The notes: generated by a model from the letters alone, not told the origin. DNA of 64,000 bases from Maribacter dokdonensis DSW-8 (GCF_001447995.1 NZ_LDPE01000001.1:1860001-1924000); one strand, 5' to 3'; positions 18,769-27,653 are shown, numbered from the stretch's first letter. Numbers and translations are program-made.

Positions 18769-20139
18769 TTAATAGTGACACTTACCACATTCCAGACCAC
18801 CTAATTGTGCTGCTGTCAAATTCTCAACACCGTACTTTTTAGAAAGTTCTGCGTGAATTTTCCCGTAGTACTCATTGCCCTCAACCTTTACATTGGTCTC
18901 TCTATGACAATCTATACACCACCCCATAGTTAATGGAGCATATTGGTACATAATTTCCATTTCCTCTACCGGACCATGACAAGTTTGACACTCTACACCA
19001 GCAACCGATACGTGCTGAGAGTGATTAAAGTAAGCGAAATCAGGTAAGTTATGAATACGAACCCACTCTACCGGCTGGCTTTCACCTGTATACTTTTGGT
19101 TTGTTTCATCCCAACCAACGGCTTTATACAACTTCTTAATCTCACCAGTATAAAACTCATTAGTATATCCATTAGCCAAATCATCTTGAGATGGACCCTC
19201 TGGATTACCTGTATACTCATATATAGATTTATGACAATTCATACAAACATTCAAAGAAGGAATACCTGATGTTTTTGAAACCCTTGCAGAAGAGTGACAA
19301 TACTTACACTCTATCTTATTATCACCAGCATGAATTTTATGAGAATAGTGAATAGGCTGAATAGGCGCATAACCCTGATCAACACCAACCTGCATCATCC
19401 AACCATAAGCAAAATACGCACTACCCAAAAGCAAGATTATTGCCGTTACCAAAACCAAAAATTGATTTTGAGCAAAAGCCTTCCAAATTGGAGTTCTTTT
19501 AGCAGCCGCTTCTTTTTCAACCACAATGCCGTTCGCCTGAGCAATTCGTTGCAATGTTTTGTTTACCAACAACAACATTATAACCAACAAACCAAAAACA
19601 AGCACCAGCGCCCCAAGAATAATTTCATTGGAAACACCAGAAGCATCACCTGAACCAGCAGATGCAGTTTCTGCACCTCCGGCAGCAGCAGATGGAGCAG
19701 CCGGTGGTGGCGCAGCGGTATACGCCAAAATATTATCTATATCACTATTTGTCAATGTTGGAAAAGCGGTCATTGCAGCTTGGTTGTACTCAGCATATAC
19801 TTTATTAGCATAAGCATCACCTGACTTAATTACACCTGGACTATTCTTAATCCAAGCATACAACCACTCCCTATCTAAACCTTCATCTTCAGCCAATCTG
19901 CTTTCCACATCTTGCAATGCAGGACCGGTCATCTTACGATTTAACGCATGACAAGCAGCACAATTCTGATTAAACAAAGCTTTACCTTTTTTAGCGTCTC
20001 CGCCACCTGCGGTTTCAGTAGTCGCAGATTCAGCAGCAGCTTCATCCTGCGCTATTGACGGACTTGCAAAAAACAAAAATACAATTAGGGATAATCCTAA
20101 AATTTTAGAAAACTGATTTCGGTTCGGAACCTTTTTCAT
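18769..20139 (-). CDS. actA: Alternative complex III subunit ActA, six-haem cytochrome c
   Basis: A 456-residue multihaem cytochrome with a signal peptide (cleavage near residue 30). An N-terminal monohaem domain (C60-AA-C63-H64, followed by MTGPALQ) is joined by an Ala/Pro/Gly-rich linker to two membrane helices (about 167-190 and 222-247). Five more haem motifs follow: CKYCH, CMNCH, CQTCH, CIDCH and the C-terminal CGKCH. The last five are the classical pentahaem ActA; the front domain is a fused extra cytochrome c. It is first in the eight-gene operon, and a promoter element lies about 90 bp upstream. Confidence 0.95.
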   Translation of the reverse strand: MKKVPNRNQFSKILGLSLIVFLFFASPSIAQDEAAAESATTETAGGGDAKKGKALFNQNCAACHALNRKMTGPALQDVESRLAEDEGLDREWLYAWIKNSPGVIKSGDAYANKVYAEYNQAAMTAFPTLTNSDIDNILAYTAAPPPAAPSAAAGGAETASAGSGDASGVSNEIILGALVLVFGLLVIMLLLVNKTLQRIAQANGIVVEKEAAAKRTPIWKAFAQNQFLVLVTAIILLLGSAYFAYGWMMQVGVDQGYAPIQPIHYSHKIHAGDNKIECKYCHSSARVSKTSGIPSLNVCMNCHKSIYEYTGNPEGPSQDDLANGYTNEFYTGEIKKLYKAVGWDETNQKYTGESQPVEWVRIHNLPDFAYFNHSQHVSVAGVECQTCHGPVEEMEIMYQYAPLTMGWCIDCHRETNVKVEGNEYYGKIHAELSKKYGVENLTAAQLGGLECGKCHY

Positions 20140-20225
20140 ATATCGAATATTTCTATCGGAATCTTGGCATGATTTTGGTCATAGATGAAACCAAATTAAA
20201 ATCCACCAAATGCCTAAATCGGAGA

Positions 20226-20233
20226 CAAAAATA
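20226..20233 (-). promoter_or_regulatory. Candidate -7 element of the act-cox operon
   Basis: The minus strand reads TATTTTTG, a full match to TAnnTTTG. The -33 position 17 bp away is only TTTC (20251-20254). Transcription would start near 20219 and give an 80-nt leader before actA. The SPOR gene promoter lies divergently about 80 bp away. Confidence 0.45.
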
Positions 20234-20311
20234 CGACATAGACTTTATTTGAAAAATGTTAATGTATCTATAATTTATAATTTAGAAATATTCTAAATAA
20301 ACAATGATTTA

Positions 20312-20340
20312 TTTGTTTGAACCTTAATAAATTACTTTTG
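20312..20340 (+). promoter_or_regulatory. Promoter of the SPOR-domain gene
   Basis: TTTG at 20312-20315, a 17-bp spacer, then TACTTTTG at 20333-20340, matching the Bacteroidota TTTG / TAnnTTTG pattern. The gene starts 31 bp downstream. Confidence 0.6.
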
Positions 20341-20371
20341 CACAGAAGGAAAATAAAACTTTAAAAAGATT

Positions 20372-20743
20372 ATGAAAACACTAAGTACCCTCGTAATTTT
20401 TGCATGTATAACTCAATTTACTTACGCACAAGGTGCAAAAGTAACCATACAGCAAGACCAAAAGATAGACCAACTTCTAGAGGTTTATAAAACATCTTTA
20501 AGCAACAATGAGTACTATAGGATACAAGTAGGTTTTGGCAATTACGCCAAAGCAAAAGAAATAAAAGCGAATGTTGAGGAGGACTTTCCTGAATTGGTGT
20601 CAAAAATAGATTTTGACTCACCAACCTATCGGGTTAGGGTTGGGAGGTTTACTTCTAAATTGGATGCAGAAAGAAAGTTCAACGAAGTAAGAGTCAAGTA
20701 TCCTAATGCAATGTTATTAAAACCAAAAAAATCGACCAAATAG
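20372..20743 (+). CDS. Small secreted SPOR-domain protein
   Basis: A 123-residue protein with a signal peptide (MKTLSTLVIFACITQFTYA) and almost nothing but a SPOR domain. The domain starts at YRIQVGFGNYAKAKEI and continues with YRVRVGRFTSKLDAERKFNEV, the two-repeat pattern of SPOR folds, which bind denuded glycan strands of peptidoglycan at division sites. There is no membrane anchor after cleavage, so it is probably a free periplasmic protein. It is a single-gene unit; its stop codon lies in the loop of its own terminator. The function in division is inferred from the domain only. Confidence 0.85.
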   Translation: MKTLSTLVIFACITQFTYAQGAKVTIQQDQKIDQLLEVYKTSLSNNEYYRIQVGFGNYAKAKEIKANVEEDFPELVSKIDFDSPTYRVRVGRFTSKLDAERKFNEVRVKYPNAMLLKPKKSTK

Positions 20744-20757
20744 GTCGATTTTTTTTT
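20725..20757. terminator. Bidirectional terminator between the SPOR gene and infB
   Basis: A-rich left arm ending ATCGACC (to 20737), loop AAATA, and GGTCGAT followed by eight T (20743-20757). The left arm is the last codons of the SPOR gene and the stop TAG covers 20741-20743. The A-run on one side and T-run on the other let it serve infB from the opposite direction. Confidence 0.9.
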
Positions 20758-20799
20758 GCCTTATCTTAAAAGAACAAAACTAATTCCTTAAACAAATTC

Positions 20800-23625
20800 T
20801 TATTTAGATTTTAGTTTCTTCTTCACCGCAACTTCCTGGAACGCTTCAACAATATCACCTTCAATAATATCATTATAGTTCTTTATCTGAAGTCCACAGT
20901 CATATCCTTTTGCTACTTCTCTAACATCATCCTTAAATCGTTTTAAAGAAGCCAACGTACCAGTATAGATTACCACACCATCACGTATTAATCTAATATT
21001 AGAGTTTCTAAAGATTTTACCACTTGTTACCATACAACCTGCAATAGTACCTACCTTAGAAATCTTAAAGGTTTCTCTAATCTCAGCTGTACCAGAAATT
21101 TCTTCTTTCATTTCAGGTGACAACATACCTTCCATTGCATCTTTAAGGTCATTGATAGCAGAGTAAATAATAGAGTACATACGGATATCTATCTCCTCTT
21201 TCTCGGCAATTGCTTTTGCATTACCCATTGGTCTTACGTTAAAACCAATAATAACCGCATCAGAAGCCGAAGCCAATAACACATCAGATTCAGTAATAGG
21301 ACCTACGGCCTTATGTATAATATTTACCTGAATTTCATCTGTAGACAATTTCTGGAAAGAATCTGTAAGTGCTTCAACAGAACCATCAACATCACCTTTA
21401 AGTATAATATTAAGCTCTTTGAAATCACCTAGTGCAATTCTACGTCCAATTTCATCTAACGTTATGTGACGTTGTGTCCTAACAGATTGTTCACGTTGTA
21501 ATTGAGATCTTCTAGAGGCAATTTGTTTTGCTTCACGCTCATCTTCCAATACGTAGAATTTATCACCTGCTTGAGATGCACCATCTAAACCTAAAATTGA
21601 AATTGGAGTAGACGGACCTGCCGCTTTAATATTGTTACCCCTTTCATCTTGCATTGCCTTGATCTTACCACTTGTGGTACCGGCCAATACATAATCTCCA
21701 ATTTTAAGAGTACCCGACTGAACCAATACTGTAGACACATAACCCTTTCCTTTATCAAGGAATGCCTCAACAACCGTACCGGTAGCAAGCTTATCCGGGT
21801 TTGCTTTAAGCTCTAACAACTCGGCCTCCAACAATACCTTCTCCAATAATTCTTTTACCCCTAAACCTGTTTTGGCAGAAATATCATGAGATTGAATTTT
21901 ACCACCCCAATCTTCTACCAATAAATTCATTTGAGCCAAACCTTCCTTAATCTTATCTGGATTAGAAGTTGGCTTATCTATTTTGTTTATAGCAAAAACA
22001 ATAGGAACACCTGCTGCTTGCGCATGACTAATAGCCTCCTTGGTCTGTGGCATAATGTCATCATCTGCCGCAACCACAATAATTGCTATATCGGTAACTT
22101 GTGCACCTCTAGCACGCATAGCGGTAAACGCTTCGTGACCAGGAGTATCCAAGAATGCAATACGCTCACCGTTCTCTAAGGTTACCCCATATGCACCAAT
22201 GTGCTGGGTAATACCACCACTTTCCCCGGCAATAACATTTTCCTTACGGATGTAATCCAATAAAGATGTTTTACCGTGATCAACGTGACCCATTACAGTA
22301 ACGATAGGAGCCCTATGTTCCAAATCTTCCGGAGCATCTTCCTCTTCTACGATACTTTCTTCTATATCCGCAGTAACAAAATCTACTTCATACCCAAATT
22401 CTTCAGCTACGATCGACAATGTTTCAGCATCTAAACGCTGATTCATGGTTACCATTATACCAAGAGACATACAAGCCGAGATTATCTCGGTAGTAGAAAC
22501 CCCCATCATGGTAGCCACCTCACTAGCGGTAACGAACTCGGTTACCTTAAGAATTTTGTTCTCTAATTCTTGTTTTTCAAGATCCTTCTCCGTTTGCTCA
22601 CGGTGCTGATCTCTTTTACTTCTTCTATACTTAGCACCTTTACCCTTTTTAGACTTACCTTGAAGTTTCTCTAGGGTTTCACGTACTTGCTTTTGAACAT
22701 CTTCTTCAGTAGGCTCAACTTTTGCCACAGGAGCAAACCTTCCTCTACCTTTATTTCTATCACCAGAGCCACTGTTTCTATTTTGACCAGGCCCAGAAGT
22801 ATTTTTAGTTACAATTCTTCTTCTACGCTTTTTACGGTCAGTATTAGATTTGTCTGCAGCTTTTTTATCTTCTTTCTTCTTCTTAGGCTTCTCAAACTTA
22901 CTAAGGTCAATTTTTTCACCTGCAATTTTAGGACCTGATAATTTTTGATATTGGGTCTCTATTGTTTTTGGTGTATCATCTTCTGGAGCAGATTCTGCTT
23001 CAGTAGTTTTAACCTCCTCTTTCTTAGGCGCTTCCTTTTTAGGCTGTTCGGCTTTAGGCGTCTCAACTTTAGGACTTTCTTTCTTATCCTCTGTTTTTTG
23101 AACAGGTTGAGAAACTATTTTGGGTCCTTGCAGAACCACTTTTCTTGTTTCTTTAACCTCTACCTTTGGTGCAGCTTTTTCTTCAACCTTAGGAGCAACT
23201 TTCTCCTCAGCTTTAGGAGTTTCCTTCACCGGCTCTTCCTCTACTTTTTTCTTAGGATTCAAGTCAATTTTACCAACCATTTTAGGTCCGGCCAATTCAA
23301 CTTTACCAACCAAAGTTTTGTCTTCAGCTTCAGAATTTCTTCGCTCACGGGCCAAGCGACGATCCTCCTGTTCTTTTTCCAATTGAACTCGAATTGCCTC
23401 CTTTTCCTTACGTTTTTCCTCTCCAACTTCCTTAGATGCAACTTTTTTACTCTTATCCGTCTGGAACTCGTCAAGTAAAACCTGATAAACATCATCGGAA
23501 ATTTTAGTGGTAGGCCTCGCTTCCACATCATGTCCTTTCCCATTAAGAAAGTCCACTGCCCTATCCAAGGAAATATTAAGTTCACGAAGAACTTTATTAA
23601 GCCTTATTTTTGCATTGTCTGCCAT
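20800..23625 (-). CDS. infB: Translation initiation factor IF-2
   Basis: The GTPase that brings initiator tRNA to the 30S subunit. The 941-residue protein has a long N-terminal region (about 50-360) rich in K, E, P, A and V in loose repeats such as [15 protein letters not shown]. An IF2-N domain follows ([18 protein letters not shown]), then the G domain from about residue 440 with [24 protein letters not shown] and NKID, then the beta-barrel and C-terminal fMet-tRNA domains. The low-complexity part is long even for Bacteroidota. It is last in rimP-nusA-infB, 42 bp after nusA. Confidence 0.98.
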   Translation of the reverse strand: MADNAKIRLNKVLRELNISLDRAVDFLNGKGHDVEARPTTKISDDVYQVLLDEFQTDKSKKVASKEVGEEKRKEKEAIRVQLEKEQEDRRLARERRNSEAEDKTLVGKVELAGPKMVGKIDLNPKKKVEEEPVKETPKAEEKVAPKVEEKAAPKVEVKETRKVVLQGPKIVSQPVQKTEDKKESPKVETPKAEQPKKEAPKKEEVKTTEAESAPEDDTPKTIETQYQKLSGPKIAGEKIDLSKFEKPKKKKEDKKAADKSNTDRKKRRRRIVTKNTSGPGQNRNSGSGDRNKGRGRFAPVAKVEPTEEDVQKQVRETLEKLQGKSKKGKGAKYRRSKRDQHREQTEKDLEKQELENKILKVTEFVTASEVATMMGVSTTEIISACMSLGIMVTMNQRLDAETLSIVAEEFGYEVDFVTADIEESIVEEEDAPEDLEHRAPIVTVMGHVDHGKTSLLDYIRKENVIAGESGGITQHIGAYGVTLENGERIAFLDTPGHEAFTAMRARGAQVTDIAIIVVAADDDIMPQTKEAISHAQAAGVPIVFAINKIDKPTSNPDKIKEGLAQMNLLVEDWGGKIQSHDISAKTGLGVKELLEKVLLEAELLELKANPDKLATGTVVEAFLDKGKGYVSTVLVQSGTLKIGDYVLAGTTSGKIKAMQDERGNNIKAAGPSTPISILGLDGASQAGDKFYVLEDEREAKQIASRRSQLQREQSVRTQRHITLDEIGRRIALGDFKELNIILKGDVDGSVEALTDSFQKLSTDEIQVNIIHKAVGPITESDVLLASASDAVIIGFNVRPMGNAKAIAEKEEIDIRMYSIIYSAINDLKDAMEGMLSPEMKEEISGTAEIRETFKISKVGTIAGCMVTSGKIFRNSNIRLIRDGVVIYTGTLASLKRFKDDVREVAKGYDCGLQIKNYNDIIEGDIVEAFQEVAVKKKLKSK

Positions 23626-23667
23626 AAATACTGATTCCCGTTCTTTTATTTAAGTGCTAATATATAG

Positions 23668-24900
23668 CTAATCTTCTAATTCTTCTTTTAGGATACGTAC
23701 AACTTCTAAAATTGTTTCCTCTTCTAAATCCGTACGTTTCACCAAATCGTCTACATCTTGCTCTAAGACGCTACGCGCTGTATCAAATCCAATCTTCTTG
23801 AATTCCTCTATAATCCATGCATCGATTTCATCAGAGAACTCTGTTAACTCAACATCTTCCTCTACACCTTCACGGAATACATCTATTTCATAACCAGTTA
23901 ATTGACCGGCCAATCTAATATTATGCCCACCTCTACCAATTGCTTTAGAAACCTCTTCTGGCTTAAGATAAACTTGAGCCGTCATTTTCTCATCGTTCAA
24001 CTTTACAGAAGATACTCTTGCAGGACTTAATGCCCTTGTTACCAACAATTGTGGATTTGCCGTCCAATTGATAACATCGATATTCTCATTACCCAATTCA
24101 CGAACTATTCCATGAATTCTTGAACCTTTCATACCAACACAGGCACCTACTGGATCAATACGGTCATCATAAGAATCCACAGCAACTTTAGCTTTCTCTC
24201 CTGGTATTCTAACCGCTTTCTTAACCGTGATCAAACCATCAAAAACTTCTGGTATTTCTTGGAAAAACAATTGCTCCAAGAACTTAGGAGAACTTCTTGA
24301 CATTATGATAGTAGGTTTGGCACCTTTTAATTCTACACTTTCAATAACACCTCTAACATTATCCCCTTTTCTAAAAAAGTCCGAAGGAATTTGTCTATCC
24401 TTTGGAAGTATAATCTCATTACCTTCATCATCAAGCAAAATTATTGCCTTATGACGAATATGATGAACCTCTGCAGTATAAATCTCACCTTCCAAATCTT
24501 TAAAGTGCTTGTAAATCGTCGTATTATCGTGCTCATGAATTTTAGAGATCAAATTTTGACGCAATGCCAAAATAGCTCTTCTACCCAAGTCAATTAACTT
24601 TACTTCTTCAGACACATCTTCACCAACTTCAAAATCAGGCTCTATTTTACGAGCAGCGGACAATGAAATTTCCTCATTCGGCTCTTCAACCTCACCATCA
24701 TTAACAACGATACGGTTTCTCCAAATCTCCAAATCACCTTTATCTGGGTTAATAATGATATCAAAGTTATCATCTGAACCAAACTTCTTTTTCAGCGCAT
24801 TTCTAAAAACATCTTCCAAAATGGCCATCAATGTTACCCTGTCTATGAACTTATCGTCCTTAAACTCTGAGAAAGATTCAATTAACGCAATATTTTCCAT
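23668..24900 (-). CDS. nusA: Transcription termination/antitermination factor NusA
   Basis: Binds RNA polymerase and modulates pausing, termination and antitermination. The 410-residue protein has the N-terminal polymerase-binding domain (1-125), an S1 domain (about 130-200, KHFKDLEGEIYTAEVHHIRH), and two KH domains with the signatures VGACVGMKGSRIHGIVREL and AIGRGGHNIRLAGQLTGY. A short acidic tail of about 60 residues follows, without the two acidic repeats of the E. coli protein. It lies 12 bp after rimP and 42 bp before infB, the widely conserved order. Confidence 0.98.
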   Translation of the reverse strand: MENIALIESFSEFKDDKFIDRVTLMAILEDVFRNALKKKFGSDDNFDIIINPDKGDLEIWRNRIVVNDGEVEEPNEEISLSAARKIEPDFEVGEDVSEEVKLIDLGRRAILALRQNLISKIHEHDNTTIYKHFKDLEGEIYTAEVHHIRHKAIILLDDEGNEIILPKDRQIPSDFFRKGDNVRGVIESVELKGAKPTIIMSRSSPKFLEQLFFQEIPEVFDGLITVKKAVRIPGEKAKVAVDSYDDRIDPVGACVGMKGSRIHGIVRELGNENIDVINWTANPQLLVTRALSPARVSSVKLNDEKMTAQVYLKPEEVSKAIGRGGHNIRLAGQLTGYEIDVFREGVEEDVELTEFSDEIDAWIIEEFKKIGFDTARSVLEQDVDDLVKRTDLEEETILEVVRILKEELED

Positions 24901-24912
24901 TGGTAATTACAA

Positions 24913-25374
24913 TTAAAATTTTAATACAACTTTTGCTTTAATAATATCTGAAAAATTTACTTCTTCTTTTTTCTGAACGGTCACTTTGCCTTTACCTATT
25001 GGCTTAGGCTCCCTAGCTTTCCACTCCAACACAATAGATTCATCTTTAACGGCAGTTAAATTGCCTTCAAATTTATCATCGTTGGTACGAACCTCCAGTT
25101 TACGTCCAATATTTTTTAAATATTGACGAGGCATAACCAAAGGTGCAGCCGCTCCAGCAGAGGCAACCTCTAAAGAAAAATCATGTTCATCACGGTCTAA
25201 ATTATGTTCAATAGCCCTACTTATCTTAATACAATCACTGACCGTAACCCCATGGTCACCGTCTATTACCACATGAATGCTATTATCTGCACCCATTGTA
25301 AAATCGATTAAAAACAGGGAGGGATCTTCTTGAAGACCTTGTTCCAATAATTCTTTTACTTTTTCCTTTAGCAT
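24913..25374 (-). CDS. rimP: Ribosome maturation factor RimP
   Basis: Needed for assembly of the 30S subunit. The protein starting at the ATG at 25374 (MLKEKVKELLEQGL) has 153 residues, the normal length. The N-terminal domain has GDHGVTVSDCIKISRAIEHN and DFSLEVASAGAAAPL, and the C-terminal SH3-like domain follows from NIGRKLEVRT. The reading frame is open upstream to 25440, but that extension would translate the leader hairpin and has no family counterpart, so I place the start at 25374. It is first in the rimP-nusA-infB operon. Confidence 0.93.
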   Translation of the reverse strand: MLKEKVKELLEQGLQEDPSLFLIDFTMGADNSIHVVIDGDHGVTVSDCIKISRAIEHNLDRDEHDFSLEVASAGAAAPLVMPRQYLKNIGRKLEVRTNDDKFEGNLTAVKDESIVLEWKAREPKPIGKGKVTVQKKEEVNFSDIIKAKVVLKF

Positions 25375-25392
25375 AAATAATAAGTAATAAAA

Positions 25393-25413
25393 GAGGGGAC
25401 TAATTGTCCCCTC
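25393..25413 (-). promoter_or_regulatory. Terminator-like hairpin in the rimP-nusA-infB leader
   Basis: A perfect 8-bp GC-rich stem (GAGGGGAC with GTCCCCTC) and 5-nt loop, followed on the minus strand by TTTTATTACTTA. It sits between the predicted promoter and the rimP start, 18 bp before the ATG. In E. coli this operon is controlled by terminators in its leader under NusA influence, so an attenuator role is plausible here. Confidence 0.6.
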
Positions 25414-25442
25414 ATGAATACTTTTATATCCTTTCAGCATTG

Positions 25443-25472
25443 CAAATATACAACAAAATTAATTTCCTACAA
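25443..25472 (-). promoter_or_regulatory. Promoter of rimP-nusA-infB
   Basis: On the minus strand, TTG (25470-25472), a 19-bp spacer and TATATTTG (25443-25450) match the Bacteroidota consensus. The start would be near 25436, giving a leader of about 60 nt that contains the hairpin at 25393-25413. Confidence 0.6.
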
Positions 25473-25595
25473 TACCACACCCACACCTAATTCATTCATT
25501 TTGAAAACAATTAATAAAATAATAAATCTTCATAAGATTACCGCATTTTAGAAATTATATTATTTTTAACAGAACACCAACCAAAACAACACCTG

Positions 25596-26921
25596 ATGGA
25601 AATTCTATCTTCGTACAACCTAATAATAGGAGCATCCTTAATTGTAGTATTATCATTCTTTTTTAACGGAATTTCCAAGAAAACGAACATACCAGCGGTT
25701 TTAATGCTCATTGTATTAGGCATACTTATTAAAATAACGCTTGAATTTTTCATTCCTGAAATACCAGACTTTAAAGGCTCTTTAGAAATTTTAGGTACCG
25801 TGGGCCTCATTATGATAGTGCTTGAGGCAGCTTTAGAACTAGAACTGAAAAGAGAAAAGTTATGGCCCATAATTAAATCTATGGCTGTTGCATTAATTGG
25901 CTTAGTGGGTTCTGCATATGTAGCAGCATTGATTTTACACCAATTTATACCGAACATGACCATGCAATCCGCATGGCTTTACGCAACCCCTTTATCCATA
26001 TTATCCAGCGCCATAATTATTCCGAGCGTAGGCGGATTAGCTGAAGAAAAAAAGGAATTTCACATCTATGAAAGCACATTTTCAGATATAATGGGCATAA
26101 TGATGTTCTATTTTTTAACCGGCAAATTAAACCCCGCAGAAGATACAGGCGCCTCGGGCTTTGCCTTAAACCTAGTTCTTACCATAGTTATTGCCCTTGT
26201 AGCCAGTTACGCCATAATATTGGTATTCCAAAAAATTAAAAGTCAGGCTAAACTATTCCTACTCATAGCGGTACTTCTTTTACTATATGCCATCGGTAAA
26301 AAGATGCATTTGTCTTCTTTAATAATCATCCTTGTTTTTGGACTTATCGTTAAGAATGTAAATTTATTTTTTCCTGGTAAGACCAAAATTTTCTTGGAGT
26401 CTGAACGAATGCAACAAATATATCACGAGCTACATATAGTAACATTGGAAACTGCTTTTGTAGTACGGACTTTCTTCTTTGTTATATTTGGAATCACCAT
26501 TGTGCTTTCATCACTGTTAAGTATCAATGTTGCAATTGTTAGCCTACTCATTATCGCATCTATCTACGCCATACGTTTTCTGGTTTTAATGATATTTGTA
26601 GGGAAGGATATGCTACCACAATTATTTATTGCTCCAAGAGGCCTTATAACAGTTCTTCTATTTTATGCCATACCTAGCGAAGCTCAAATTGAAGGGTTTG
26701 AATCTGGTATATTGCTGTTCGTGATTATTGCCACAAGTTTAGTAATGACCTGGGCAATGATAAAGGACAAACGAAAAATGGGCACTTTACTAGACGAAAT
26801 AGATGAAGAAATTACTGAAAGAAATTTAACAGAAGATGCCATAAGGGCTTCTGAAGCCATCGCACCTACAGAAACTGAAGGAGAAAACCCCCAGACGGAC
26901 ATATTTGAAAATAACCGTTAA
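25596..26921 (+). CDS. Cation:proton antiporter, CPA family
   Basis: A 441-residue membrane protein with about 13 helices and a charged cytoplasmic tail (about 390-441). It has the sodium/hydrogen exchanger layout, with IMIVLEAALELELKREKLW in an early helix and a motif in the sixth-helix region reading YESTFSDIMGIMMFY. The acidic residue expected for cation binding is present (D164), but the Asn usual before it in CPA1 ND motifs is Ser163. Probably exports Na+ or K+ in exchange for H+. It is monocistronic and convergent with a small gene 24 bp away. Confidence 0.8.
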   Translation: MEILSSYNLIIGASLIVVLSFFFNGISKKTNIPAVLMLIVLGILIKITLEFFIPEIPDFKGSLEILGTVGLIMIVLEAALELELKREKLWPIIKSMAVALIGLVGSAYVAALILHQFIPNMTMQSAWLYATPLSILSSAIIIPSVGGLAEEKKEFHIYESTFSDIMGIMMFYFLTGKLNPAEDTGASGFALNLVLTIVIALVASYAIILVFQKIKSQAKLFLLIAVLLLLYAIGKKMHLSSLIIILVFGLIVKNVNLFFPGKTKIFLESERMQQIYHELHIVTLETAFVVRTFFFVIFGITIVLSSLLSINVAIVSLLIIASIYAIRFLVLMIFVGKDMLPQLFIAPRGLITVLLFYAIPSEAQIEGFESGILLFVIIATSLVMTWAMIKDKRKMGTLLDEIDEEITERNLTEDAIRASEAIAPTETEGENPQTDIFENNR

Positions 26922-26945
26922 ATCTTAAAACACAAGCTCCGTTTC

Positions 26946-27278
26946 TTATTGAGGTCCAAAAGAAGCATGTTGTTCTTGGTGTTCACCGTAAGCTTGTGGT
27001 TCGGTATTTTCCAAACTATCCACCTCTTTACGAAAACGAAGTATCATTAAAGTATCTAATTCTTGATCAATGCTATCTTTTAACACTCGCCAGTTACTAG
27101 AGTTCATTTTATTATTATACTCCATGATTTTATTGAACCGCTCTAAATTATAACGATTGGCCTTCCAGGCATGAGCGGTACTTTCTTCATGTTTCACATC
27201 TTGCAAATAGAATCCTATTCCAAATCCAAGCACAACAACGACCAATAATATCTTTAAAACTTTTGGAGAGAGTTTCAT
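26946..27278 (-). CDS. Hypothetical single-helix membrane protein
   Basis: A 110-residue protein that I do not recognise. It has one N-terminal membrane helix (residues 8-26, LKILLVVVVLGFGIGFYL) followed by a hydrophilic helical region rich in K, E, N and R (30-90), probably a short coiled coil, and a Gln/His-rich tail. The helix could be an uncleaved anchor with the rest in the periplasm. The reading frame lacks overlap with any other gene and its composition fits the neighbours, so it is probably real. Confidence 0.6.
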   Translation of the reverse strand: MKLSPKVLKILLVVVVLGFGIGFYLQDVKHEESTAHAWKANRYNLERFNKIMEYNNKMNSSNWRVLKDSIDQELDTLMILRFRKEVDSLENTEPQAYGEHQEQHASFGPQ

Positions 27279-27477
27279 AAGGTTAAGTTCTTTAGGGTAC
27301 TAAAGTATATAATAACAACACCGAAATGGTTTCTTTTCCGATGAATTTGTAACGTTATTAGATTAAATGTACAAAAATACTGACACACTGTTAACCATTT
27401 CTTCACATTAGGATACCTAAATTGTATCATTTGCCAAATTTTGCACAAATTTACCACTAGAGAAATGACAAAGGTCA

Positions 27478-27514
27478 TAAAAACAAAAAATCCTAACATC
27501 AATTGACATTAGGA
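27478..27514 (-). terminator. Terminator after tRNA-Gln
   Basis: An imperfect hairpin (TCCTAA/TTAGGA plus an inner TCAATTGA palindrome, 27491-27514, with two mismatched positions between them) followed on the minus strand by ATTTTTTGTTTTT. It lies 18 bp past the tRNA 3' end. Confidence 0.75.
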
Positions 27515-27532
27515 CTTTATTTGTTCTCTTAG

Positions 27533-27603
27533 TTGGCCCACAAGGACTCGAACCTTGAATGACGGTACCAAAAACCGGAGTGTTACCATTACACCATGGG
27601 CCA
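27533..27603 (-). tRNA. tRNA-Gln (anticodon TTG)
   Basis: Read on the minus strand: acceptor TGGCCCA pairs with TGGGCCA, D-arm GTGT-AATGGTA-ACAC, anticodon loop TTTTGGT with anticodon TTG, T-arm CAAGG-TTCGAGT-CCTTG, discriminator A. It is 71 nt long with a 4-nt variable region. The outermost anticodon-stem pair (27-43) is a C-T mismatch. No CCA is encoded. Confidence 0.96.
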
Positions 27604-27622
27604 ATACCTTTTTAAGAGGCTG

Positions 27623-27653
27623 CAAATTTAAAACAAAGTTTGGTTTCACCAAA
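27623..27653 (-). promoter_or_regulatory. Promoter of tRNA-Gln
   Basis: On the minus strand TTTG (27650-27653), a 19-bp spacer and TAAATTTG (27623-27630): an exact match to the Bacteroidota consensus. The tRNA 5' end is 20 bp downstream. Confidence 0.78.

Noticed and set aside
22945..23478. 177-codon plus-strand frame rich in F, L and R
   Set aside because: Antisense shadow of the low-complexity part of infB; composition is the mirror of K/E/P repeats.
25375..25440. Upstream extension of rimP to the ATG at 25440
   Set aside because: It would translate the leader hairpin and begin at the predicted transcription start; the ATG at 25374 gives the family length.
25538..25963. 141-codon minus-strand frame upstream of rimP
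   Set aside because: Antisense to the start of the antiporter gene and without family resemblance; the rimP promoter lies just downstream.
27275..27502. 75-codon minus-strand frame near tRNA-Gln
   Set aside because: Its far end runs into the tRNA-Gln terminator hairpin and it has no family features; it overlaps the hypothetical gene start.
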